Both the position numbers and the translations under genes were made by a program. The notes under the pieces were generated by a model. That model saw nothing but the letters and a program-made list of their open reading frames with translations. It made no database searches and was not told where the DNA came from. Shown in pieces: positions 1 through 6,174 of a DNA stretch of 11,811 nucleotides (positions within the stretch are counted from its first letter, which is position 1; every line of letters starts with the position of its first letter). Source of the DNA: Planctomycetota bacterium (GTDB lineage: Bacteria; Planctomycetota; Phycisphaerae; Phycisphaerales; SM1A02); assembly GCA_027295435.1 (NCBI GenBank), contig JAPUKX010000122.1, forward strand, positions 1 to 11,811, written 5' to 3'.

Positions 1-2
1 CC

Positions 3-1193
3 GGCAACTCGATCCGCTACAGCGAAACCATCAAGGACTCCGCCAAGATGTTCAAGCGCGATGCCGAGTCGATCCGCCGCGCGAAGCAGTCGAAGCTCGA
101 TTGCCGGATGGTCAAGCCGGACAAGCCGAAGCGGATCACGCTGGCCGATCTCGCAGCGCACGATCGAGAGATGATCGCCGACCGGCGATACAAGACGCTG
201 CTCGGGTACGACCACGCCGTGGGGCACGCGATCAAGGTCCTGGGCTCTAAGGCGCGCGCGGATCGGATCAGCCGGGCGGACGTGGCGAAGCTCAAGGCCA
301 AGATGAGGGAAAGGGACTACAGGCCGGCGACGATCGACAAGACCGTGCGGACGCTCAGGGCCATGTGGAACCGGGCCAAGGCCGAGGGTTTCCTGGCGGA
401 CAATCCCTTCGCCGGCAACGGCGTCCGGTGGGACCCGCGAGACTCGCGGATCTTCACCGCCGAGGAAATCGACGCGATGGTGGACGTAGCGTCAGACGAC
501 TGGTGGCGATTGTTCATCCGGGTCCTGGCGACGACCGGGCTGCGGCTCAACGAGGCCCTGCACCTTCGCTGGTGCGACGTGGACTTGGACACCGCTTCCG
601 TGAAGGTCTGCCGGCACGACGCCGAGACGTTCACGGTGGACGGCGAGACCTACCCGCTGCTTCCCTGGAGCGCCAAGGCGAAGGCGAGCTATCGCACGAT
701 CCCGCTGCCGGATCAGACGGCGGCCGGCTTGGGGCGATACAAGGCCAAGGCCGACGGCTCCGCCTATGTGTTCGTCGACCTGGGCAGGCTCGGAGCGATC
801 GACGCTCGCCTTCGGGCGGGCACCCTGCGGGACGACTACTTGATCGTCAACACCGTCTGGCGGCGGTTCAAGGCCATCCAGAGCCAGGCCCAAGCGCTGC
901 TCGCCCAGCGACGAGGGGTCGCGCCCAAGGACGTGGAGTGGCGGCTCGGCTGCATCCACGACTTGCGCGATACTTTCCTCACTGGCATCAAGGGCCTGCC
1001 GATCGACGTACTCCAGCGGATCGCGGGTCACGCTGACATCGCCACGACGATCAAGTTCTACACCACGGCCACGGAGCGAGACGATGCCGACGTGCGCGCC
1101 GCTGTGGCGGCCAGCGGTTTGGCCGGCGGTCCAGGACCTTTTGCAGGACCTTTTGAGGTTTCCGGGGTCGCGGCGGGTGCTGCGGCGGGCTGA
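3..1193 (+). CDS. Tyrosine recombinase / site-specific integrase, 5' end outside window
   Basis: Catalyses site-specific DNA strand exchange, probably for excision and integration of a mobile element. Counting from the ATG at 48, an N-terminal SAM-like core-binding domain spans roughly residues 30-115. The catalytic domain follows with every expected residue: R166 (TTGLRLNEAL), a lysine in the beta-hairpin (K210 or K212), H304 and R307 (IHDLRDT), H328 (IAGHAD) and nucleophile Y338 (KFYTTA). The reading frame is open from position 3 to the ATG at 48 with no stop, and the residues there (GNSIRYSETIKDSAK) look like the usual N-terminal arm strand of integrases. The true start therefore probably lies left of the window. 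The last ~30 residues are a Gly/Ala/Pro-rich tail encoded partly by a tandem repeat. The gene ends 20 bp before the convergent flgJ stop and 28 bp from a tRNA 3' fragment, the usual position of an integrase beside its att site. The family is certain; the element type is unknown. Confidence 0.93.
   Translation, partial: GNSIRYSETIKDSAKMFKRDAESIRRAKQSKLDCRMVKPDKPKRITLADLAAHDREMIADRRYKTLLGYDHAVGHAIKVLGSKARADRISRADVAKLKAKMRERDYRPATIDKTVRTLRAMWNRAKAEGFLADNPFAGNGVRWDPRDSRIFTAEEIDAMVDVASDDWWRLFIRVLATTGLRLNEALHLRWCDVDLDTASVKVCRHDAETFTVDGETYPLLPWSAKAKASYRTIPLPDQTAAGLGRYKAKADGSAYVFVDLGRLGAIDARLRAGTLRDDYLIVNTVWRRFKAIQSQAQALLAQRRGVAPKDVEWRLGCIHDLRDTFLTGIKGLPIDVLQRIAGHADIATTIKFYTTATERDDADVRAAVAASGLAGGPGPFAGPFEVSGVAAGAAAG
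1132..1155 (+). repeat. Perfect 12-bp tandem direct repeat (two copies)
   Basis: CAGGACCTTTTG occurs twice back to back (1132-1143 and 1144-1155), inside the 3' end of the integrase gene and about 67 bp from the tRNA-like fragment. In phage and island integrases, short direct repeats close to the att core often serve as arm-type binding sites for the integrase's N-terminal domain. That role is an inference here. The repeat also encodes the GPFAGPF part of the integrase tail, so it could simply be a small coding duplication. Confidence 0.6.
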
Positions 1194-1213
1194 AAGCCGC
1201 GTTCTCGGTAGCG

Positions 1214-1609
1214 CTAATCAACATCCGCGGCAGGACTCGAACCTGCGGACTTCGGCCCCAGAAGCCGATCCACGATCTGGTCAACCAACGAGAAGTTCGC
1301 AGCCCCGACGATCCGGTCCGCAATCTGCTGATCCAGCAAAGGCGCGAATCGCTTCTCGGCGACCCCGGGCGCGAACGGCGGGCGAAGCGTCGGGCTGTCG
1401 CGCAATGACTCCAACACCGGCATGATGAGCGCTGCCGCGACGAGCTGCGTCGCCGCTTCGCGCGCCATTTCTCGCCGCGTCTGCCGGCCGGTCGCCTGCT
1501 GCAGAAGCTGCGCAAAGGGGAGGGCGCCGTGATCGTCAACGGCCGGCCGACAATCAAACGCCGGCTTCACCCCAACCATCACATCCATGCTCTGGATCAA
1601 GTCGATCAT
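1214..1609 (-). CDS. flgJ: Flagellar rod-binding protein FlgJ (N-terminal type), C-terminus altered
   Basis: A small FlgJ homologue of 131 aa, holding only the rod-binding (rod cap) domain at about residues 45-117 (REAATQLVAAALIMPVLESLRD and following). FlgJ helps assemble the flagellar rod in the periplasm. The C-terminal muramidase domain of enterobacterial FlgJ is absent, as in many non-enterobacterial homologues. The start ATG overlaps the flgI stop in an ATGA arrangement, so translation is probably coupled; order flgI-flgJ is the canonical one. Residues 115-131 (RLLGPKSAGSSPAADVD) are read entirely from the tRNA-like fragment and 8 nt beyond it, so the native C-terminus has probably been replaced by an integration event. 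The core domain appears complete, so the protein may still work. The assignment rests on the domain pattern plus position after flgI. Confidence 0.8.
   Translation of the reverse strand: MIDLIQSMDVMVGVKPAFDCRPAVDDHGALPFAQLLQQATGRQTRREMAREAATQLVAAALIMPVLESLRDSPTLRPPFAPGVAEKRFAPLLDQQIADRIVGAANFSLVDQIVDRLLGPKSAGSSPAADVD
1222..1268 (-). other. tRNA 3'-half fragment, putative integrase attachment site
   Basis: On the minus strand this 47-nt stretch folds as the 3' half of a tRNA: anticodon stem TCGGC/GCCGA around the 7-nt loop TTCTGGG, a 5-nt variable loop (AGTCC), a T arm GCAGG-TTCGAGT-CCTGC, a 7-nt acceptor strand CGCGGAT and a discriminator G. No CCA is encoded. If the fold is right the anticodon is CUG (Gln), but G37 and G38 are unusual for tRNA-Gln, so the identity is uncertain. 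The 5' side (D arm, acceptor ATCCGCG) is absent: the expected partner sequence is not found in 1269-1310, which is flgJ coding sequence. Integrases commonly use tRNA 3' halves as att cores, and one lies directly next to it. The fragment's 3' end faces the integrase, as in an attL-type junction, but the host's 5' tRNA half is missing. Confidence 0.78.
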
Positions 1610-2706
1610 TTGTCCACGATCTCGGCGTGAAGCGCTCCGGTCTTCTTAAGCTCGTAGATGACCGCGATCTGGTCCTCGACGGGCACCTTCAACTGGTCGA
1701 GGGCCGTGAGCAGATCCAGCAGCCGGGTCGCCTGGCGGGTTGGCCGGCCGGAGGTATCCAGGCCCGTCCACCGGCGCGTTGAGTAGACCGGTTGAGCCGG
1801 CGTCGGAACCGGCGGGGGCGTGATGCTGGTGATCGAAAGGCCCTTGTGGGTAATGCCGACCGGGGCGATCTCAACATTTCCCGTGATGAGAATGATTCCC
1901 TGCTTCTCGTTGATGACGATCCGCGCTTGAGTCTGAATGAGCGACGGATCCAGGGTGATCGTCATCAAGACGGCGATGAAGTTGGCGGGATTCGCCCGAT
2001 CCGCTGCGGGCAGCAACACCTTGATGTTCTTGGCGTCCTCAACCAGGGCGACCTGGGCATAGCCGTCGAGGGCGAATTCTTCGTTGATCGTCGCAGCGAT
2101 GGTCGTGGCGACCGGATAGCCGGCGTAGGGGTCCTTCAGAACCAGCCCCATGGTCCCCGCCCCCGTCACGGGATTCGTACGGATATCGCTGAGCATCTGC
2201 CCCCCGCCGCGAACCACGCCGCTGCGGGGATTCTCCCCCTCGATGACCACCGCGCCCCGCGCGATCGCCATCGGAAGAAGCGCCGCTGAATCGGGTAACG
2301 GCAAGCGAAGAGGCGAAACCACAAGCTGACCGCCTCGCAGACTGCTCGCGTTGAACAGCGTCTCCACGTACACATCAAGTCGATCTCCCTCTCGCACGCC
2401 AGCCGGCGGGATCTCCATCGTCACTGCGACAATCGCGTACGCGTCGGCCTTGGCCAGCTCGTCGAGGCTCACCACCGCGTTGCCCAGGTTCTTGAGCAGT
2501 TCAGCATACGGCCGGGCTGCGACCATCGAGCTCTTGGCCGTGTCACCCGTGCCATCCAGCCCGATGACGATCCCCAACCCGGTCAGCACGTTGTGCTCGT
2601 GACCCTTGATGCGAACGAGATCCTGGATCGCCGTGCCGGTGGCAGTGCTTGCGCCGAGCGCAAGAACGGCGCTGCTGATTGTGAGGAGCAATCGCCCTAC
2701 TTGCAT
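1606..2706 (-). CDS. flgI: Flagellar P-ring protein FlgI
   Basis: FlgI forms the P-ring, the bushing around the flagellar rod in the peptidoglycan layer. The 366-aa product matches the usual length (365 aa in E. coli). A Sec signal peptide occupies residues 1-26 (MQVGRLLLTISSAVLALG, cleavage after an Ala near 26), followed by the family start IQDLVRIKGHEHNVLTG and the G-x-V-x-GL-x-GTGD motif (GIVIGLDGTGD). The C-terminus carries the expected LLDLLTALDQLKVPVEDQ and KKTGALHAEI segments. The frame stays open to an ATG at 2805, but I chose the ATG at 2706: it directly begins the signal peptide, has an AGGAGGT Shine-Dalgarno 11 nt upstream, and lies downstream of a sigma-54 promoter candidate. flgJ follows with a 4-nt overlap. 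flgA and flgH, often upstream in other bacteria, are not here; a divergent glycosyltransferase is. Confidence 0.96.
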   Translation of the reverse strand: MQVGRLLLTISSAVLALGASTATGTAIQDLVRIKGHEHNVLTGLGIVIGLDGTGDTAKSSMVAARPYAELLKNLGNAVVSLDELAKADAYAIVAVTMEIPPAGVREGDRLDVYVETLFNASSLRGGQLVVSPLRLPLPDSAALLPMAIARGAVVIEGENPRSGVVRGGGQMLSDIRTNPVTGAGTMGLVLKDPYAGYPVATTIAATINEEFALDGYAQVALVEDAKNIKVLLPAADRANPANFIAVLMTITLDPSLIQTQARIVINEKQGIILITGNVEIAPVGITHKGLSITSITPPPVPTPAQPVYSTRRWTGLDTSGRPTRQATRLLDLLTALDQLKVPVEDQIAVIYELKKTGALHAEIVDK

Positions 2707-2717
2707 GCGCACCGCGG

Positions 2718-2724
2718 ACCTCCT
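2718..2724 (-). promoter_or_regulatory. Shine-Dalgarno site of flgI
   Basis: AGGAGGT on the minus strand, 11 nt before the ATG at 2706. It is the strongest ribosome binding site in the window and supports 2706 over the upstream in-frame ATG at 2805. Confidence 0.7.
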
Positions 2725-2754
2725 GTCCCTTACCGATGTGTTGTGGTTTCTCCG

Positions 2755-2770
2755 AGCAATCCCCGGGCCA
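2755..2770 (-). promoter_or_regulatory. Candidate sigma-54 promoter for flgI-flgJ
   Basis: The minus strand reads TGGCCC-GGGGA-TTGCT. The sigma-54 consensus is TGGCAC-N5-TTGCW; this differs at one base (A to C) and has the exact -24/-12 spacing. Transcription would start near 2744, giving a leader of roughly 38 nt that contains the flgI Shine-Dalgarno. Sigma-54 control of flagellar structural genes is well known in several phyla. No enhancer-binding protein site was recognised. Confidence 0.55.
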
Positions 2771-2888
2771 AGTGCCCCCGGGTTCCCCCGGATTCTCCGT
2801 GACATGCATCCGGGGCGATGAGGGATCCGGTTACATCACCCCTCTGAAGAAGCGCCGGCTGCACCCGCTGTCTTCGTACAATCCACCC

Positions 2889-4946
2889 GTGGACGCAACA
2901 CCAGTTGAAGCATCCAGGCGCATCGACCGTCTGGCCATGGTCGCCGGGCCGCTGGTGGTGCTCGCCCTGATCGGGTGGTTCACCGGCTGGACGGGTCCTG
3001 ATCAGCCACATGGCGGCGGTGACACGGCCCGGGTGCTGCTGACCTCGGCGCCGTGGGCGATCGGATGGTTGGCCGCGGCGATCGGCTACGGTTGGCCGCT
3101 GCGCCGCCTGCTGGCGGGCGAAAGCCGAGACGCCCTGGCGATACAGGCCGGCCTCGGCGTGGCGGCGATGCTCTTTCTCGACGCCGCGCTGGGGGCGATC
3201 GGCGTATTGCAACTCGGCGGATCAATTGGCGCGTGGGTGCTGCTGCTGGGGGGCGCCGCGCTGCTGGCCGAGCAGCTCCGCCGGTGGATGATCACCACCG
3301 ATCGTGTGATACACCCCACGCACTGGCTGACGTGGACCGCCGCAGGAGCGATCGCGGTGCTCCTGGTCTCGGCGTGCTCGGCGCCGGGGTGGCTCTGGGC
3401 GTCGGAGTTCGGCGGCTATGACGCGATGAGCTATCACCTGCAACTGCCCAAGGAATGGCTGGCCCTGGGCCGAATTGAGCCGGTGAACCACAACGTGTAC
3501 AGCTACCTGCCGGGATACGTTGAAGCAGCGTACTACCACCTGGCGGTGCTGAAAGGCGACGGCGTCGAGGCGGTCTACGCCTGCCAGCTTCTGCACGTGG
3601 GGCTCACGCTCCTGGCCGCGGTGGTCGCCGGCCGTTTCGCCGCACGCCTCGGCGGACCGATCGCCGGCGCCGCTGCTTCCGTGGTCATACTCGGAACCCC
3701 TTGGGTCATCGTCGTCGGCTCGCTGGCCTATAACGAGATGGCCGTGGCTCTGATGCTTGCGACAGGTTTGTTGATCGCAAGCGAACGCCGTTGCGACTCA
3801 TGGCGATTCGGCGCGATGATGGGGATCGTGGCCGCAGCGGCCTGTGGAGCCAAGCTCACTGCTGCGGGCTTCGTCGCGGTTCCGCTCGGCCTGGTCATGC
3901 TCATGACGATCTCGCCGAGACGCTGGACACGTCAGATCATCGCCGCCTGCGCAGCGGGTCTGATTGTTCTGCTGCCGTTTCTGGTGCGCAATTGGGCGCA
4001 CGCAGGGAACCCGATCTTTCCCCTTGCGACCAGCGTGCTCGGGCTCGGCCATTGGACGCAACAGCAGGCTGACATCTGGAACGCCGCCCACACAATCTGC
4101 GGCGGCGCGATGCATCGACTGGCCGAAGCGTGGAATCAATTCTTCCGCTACGGGATAGGGCCCAGCCCCTACCGGGGCGAGCCATGGGCGGCGCAATGGT
4201 CCATCCTGCCCTGGCTGACCGCGTTGGGCCTCGCCGCCGGTTGCACTTCGCCCAGGCTGCGCCGAATCACCATACAAATCGCGGTCGTGCTGATCGCACA
4301 GCTGGCGTTCTGGCTGATCTTCACACACATCAAGTCGCGGTTCATGCTCCCCGCGGTGGTGCCGGCGGCGCTGGGCGTTGGAATCGGCCTTGGGGCGGCC
4401 ATTGATCGCCTCCGAACAACCCCAAGCAAACCCCTTATTGCCGCTGCGCTGGGCGCAATCGCAATCGCCTGGTGCTGCGTGCCGGTTGTTGTGTTCCGAC
4501 ATGAGCGCGACGGCGCGCCCGCACACCACGTCGGCTGGGTCGATGTGATCACTGGTGATGGTCTGAGTTCATCGCAACGACGCGAACTGGCGGATCACTC
4601 GCCGATCATCATGATCAACCACATTCTCCCGGCCGACGCGAAGGTGCTGCTGGTCGGCGACGCCACGCCGCTGTATTACCGACGCGATGTCGTCTACCAA
4701 ACGACGTGGGACCGTGGTCCCTTGTCGCGGCTGATGCGACAAGAGGGCGACGACGCCTGGCTCGATGGGCTGTCTGAGCAAGGCTTCACGCACCTGCTCG
4801 TCGAACCAACGATGCTGGAGGTTTGGGAGGATTCCGGCTGGAACGACCCGAACATGACCGCGAGCCGCGTCATCAATGCGGCCGAGCGCTTCGCTGATCT
4901 GCAGCAGCGCTACCCCAGCGGCGTGCGACTCTATCGTCTGCCCTGA
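2889..4946 (+). CDS. ArnT/GT39-like polytopic membrane glycosyltransferase
   Basis: A 685-aa integral membrane protein with about 12-14 hydrophobic segments (first at residues ~16-34, last at ~516-535) and a soluble C-terminal domain of about 150 residues outside the membrane. Residues 176-190 (GYDAMSYHLQLPKEW) followed by GRIEPVNHNVYSYLPGYVEA match the recurrent D-x-x-x-YHL-x-x-PK-W pattern of GT-C, ArnT/GT39-related proteins, which transfer sugars from polyprenyl-phosphate donors on the periplasmic side; D178 is the likely catalytic acidic residue. NPIFPL at 374-379 and FTHIKSRFMLPAVVP at 478-492 also fit this family. Acceptor and sugar cannot be told. The frame is open from 2736, but that start would overlap the flgI promoter; GTG 2889 gives a short cytoplasmic N-terminus before the first helix. 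ATG 2937 is an alternative; neither has a clear Shine-Dalgarno. It is divergent from flgI, so a role in flagellin glycosylation is conceivable but unsupported. Confidence 0.82.
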   Translation: MDATPVEASRRIDRLAMVAGPLVVLALIGWFTGWTGPDQPHGGGDTARVLLTSAPWAIGWLAAAIGYGWPLRRLLAGESRDALAIQAGLGVAAMLFLDAALGAIGVLQLGGSIGAWVLLLGGAALLAEQLRRWMITTDRVIHPTHWLTWTAAGAIAVLLVSACSAPGWLWASEFGGYDAMSYHLQLPKEWLALGRIEPVNHNVYSYLPGYVEAAYYHLAVLKGDGVEAVYACQLLHVGLTLLAAVVAGRFAARLGGPIAGAAASVVILGTPWVIVVGSLAYNEMAVALMLATGLLIASERRCDSWRFGAMMGIVAAAACGAKLTAAGFVAVPLGLVMLMTISPRRWTRQIIAACAAGLIVLLPFLVRNWAHAGNPIFPLATSVLGLGHWTQQQADIWNAAHTICGGAMHRLAEAWNQFFRYGIGPSPYRGEPWAAQWSILPWLTALGLAAGCTSPRLRRITIQIAVVLIAQLAFWLIFTHIKSRFMLPAVVPAALGVGIGLGAAIDRLRTTPSKPLIAAALGAIAIAWCCVPVVVFRHERDGAPAHHVGWVDVITGDGLSSSQRRELADHSPIIMINHILPADAKVLLVGDATPLYYRRDVVYQTTWDRGPLSRLMRQEGDDAWLDGLSEQGFTHLLVEPTMLEVWEDSGWNDPNMTASRVINAAERFADLQQRYPSGVRLYRLP

Positions 4947-4997
4947 TCGCACCAAGATCGCCTACGCCAAAAGCGGGGCCGGGCGCGATCCCGGATT

Positions 4998-5166
4998 ATT
5001 CATCACCACAGAGGCACAGAGAACACAGAGGTTGGATACGGGGGAAGATACGATCCAAAAGGGTCACGGCGCAAGATCGCACCGTGCGCTGGCGCCGACC
5101 CATTGTGTGCCGTTGCAGATCGAGACATCTCTTGGGCTCTGCGCCCTCTGTGTCTCTGTGGTGAAT
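4998..5166. repeat. Inverted-repeat element (MITE-like, CACCACAGAG arms)
   Basis: Two 27-nt arms, 5004-5030 and 5137-5163, are reverse complements with four mismatches (23/27). Each starts with CACCACAGAG at its outer end and continues as a CACAGAG-rich run; a short ATTCA/TGAAT match extends the ends to 4998 and 5166. The 106 nt between the arms holds no gene. This CACCACAGAG-type sequence, with its spurious translations such as LCALCVSVV, is one I know from memory as a recurrent intergenic repeat in uncultured bacterial genomes. It occupies most of the 242-bp gap between convergent genes. No transposase or clear target duplication is visible. Confidence 0.7.
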
Positions 5167-5188
5167 CTTTCGGGGGATCGCTTGGGAA

Positions 5189-6112
5189 TCAGTGATCCAC
5201 GGCGGCCCCCGCCGCCGGGGCTTGGGATGTTGTCGTGGCCCCGGGGCTGCTAAACAGCTTCGCCAAGGAGCTTAGGGTAGAGCCCACAGCGAGAGCGGCG
5301 ACGACAATCAACAGAATCGCCAAGATGCGGACTGTCCGCTGCTTTGCGGCCAACCTGCGCCGCAGGGCACGGGTGACGGTGGCTGAAGCATTCTCGTCGA
5401 ACACGCCTCGGGGGGCGAGCGAGGCTTCGGGCACACCTGGCGACGTGTTCGGGAAGCGATCAACGCCAAGCTGCAAAGTTGCCGCCACTGACGGCTCAGC
5501 CCCCGGCGACAATGAACCGCCAGCAGGATCGGGCCCGCCGGTCATCACACCGACCGCTTCGGCGCGCGATCCCGCCCCAAGCAGCTCTTCATCACTGGCG
5601 AATCGCGAAATGCCGCTGGAATGATTCGGCCGAGGCCGGTCGATGCTTTGACTCGTCACGGCCGCGCGCGGCGACCCCTCGTCGAGTTGGGTCTGATCCG
5701 GCAGCGGATGCATTTGTGGCAGGCCCAGATCGTTGCGGTCCGGAATCGTTTCAAACGACTCGCCACAGGCATGACACTCGTGGTCGGCCCGATCAACCGA
5801 GGCGTCGCATTTCGGACAGCACCCGAGCAAATGGCCCACCCCGGGCACGCGCGTCGCTATGGTCCAAAACTGCCTGGTGCTCGGTCCGCGGATAATCGAG
5901 TCCTTCATCACCTGCCCGCGGTCGATCATTCGCTCCAACGTCTCGTAGCTACATCCGGGCTGGAACGGCTTGGCGGTATCGCGGACGAACCAGGGTCCCA
6001 TGGCGTTATGCGTGGCCTGACGGCTCAGCGGCTCGAACAGCCCGCAGCAGGCCTGACACCGATCCGATCCCGGCTGCGTCAGGCCGCAATACGGACAAAT
6101 CAGCACCTTCAT
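5189..6112 (-). CDS. Zinc-ribbon protein with GYF-like region and C-terminal membrane anchor
   Basis: A 307-aa protein of unknown function. An N-terminal zinc ribbon (C6-P-Y-C9 with C19-x2-C22) is followed by a ~60-residue region at 39-97 (GPWFVRD ... YETLERMIDRGQV ... SIIRG ... FWTIA) that resembles GYF_2-type domains in layout. A second zinc ribbon uses C99-x2-C102 and C113-x2-C116. Residues ~125-250 are Pro/Ser/Gly-rich and probably disordered. A single hydrophobic helix at ~262-281 comes after a basic stretch (RRRLAAKQR), so the zinc-binding part should face the cytoplasm. I chose ATG 6112 because GAGAAG lies 9 nt upstream; the in-frame ATG at 6121 has no spacing from it. It is divergent from the parvulin-like gene with 62 bp between starts. 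The architecture suggests a membrane-tethered protein-interaction adaptor; that is inference. Confidence 0.8.
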   Translation of the reverse strand: MKVLICPYCGLTQPGSDRCQACCGLFEPLSRQATHNAMGPWFVRDTAKPFQPGCSYETLERMIDRGQVMKDSIIRGPSTRQFWTIATRVPGVGHLLGCCPKCDASVDRADHECHACGESFETIPDRNDLGLPQMHPLPDQTQLDEGSPRAAVTSQSIDRPRPNHSSGISRFASDEELLGAGSRAEAVGVMTGGPDPAGGSLSPGAEPSVAATLQLGVDRFPNTSPGVPEASLAPRGVFDENASATVTRALRRRLAAKQRTVRILAILLIVVAALAVGSTLSSLAKLFSSPGATTTSQAPAAGAAVDH

Positions 6113-6137
6113 TTTCACCATCTTCTCACTGATCCCA

Positions 6138-6164
6138 TTGACAGCAGGCCCCTGAGCGTATTCC
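6138..6164 (+). promoter_or_regulatory. Weak candidate promoter for the parvulin-like gene
   Basis: A perfect -35 hexamer TTGACA (6138-6143) lies in the 62-bp divergent gap. The best -10 is TATTCC (6159-6164), at a short 15-nt spacing and with only three consensus matches. If used, the transcript would be almost leaderless before ATG 6175, which fits the lack of a Shine-Dalgarno. Low confidence. Confidence 0.22.
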
Positions 6165-6174
6165 CTTGATATCT

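Noticed and set aside
1269..1310. Possible 5' half of the tRNA, making 1222-1300 a complete tRNA gene
   Set aside because: The required acceptor partner ATCCGCG and a pairing D arm are absent; the GTTGGTT run there is ordinary flgJ coding sequence and does not form a D stem at the right distance.
1084..1425. 113-aa plus-strand open frame across the integrase end and the att-like site
   Set aside because: Its RQDSNLR stretch is the familiar translation of an antisense T arm, so the frame is an artefact of the tRNA fragment.
2707..2805. N-terminal extension of flgI by 33 residues
   Set aside because: The extension places basic, non-hydrophobic residues before a clean signal peptide and would cover the sigma-54 promoter and the Shine-Dalgarno; ATG 2706 is better.
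2736..2888. N-terminal extension of the glycosyltransferase by 51 residues
   Set aside because: The extension is Pro/Ser/Gly-rich and of low quality, and it overlaps the flgI control region on the other strand.
4979..4999. Possible intrinsic terminator (CCGGG-CGCGAT-CCCGG followed by ATTATT) after the glycosyltransferase
   Set aside because: The stem is only 5 bp and the T-tract is interrupted, so support is too weak to annotate.
4876..5253. 125-aa plus-strand open frame over the inverted-repeat element
   Set aside because: It overlaps the end of the glycosyltransferase and is a translation of the repeat arms (TTEAQRTQ, LCALCVSVV), a known kind of spurious protein.
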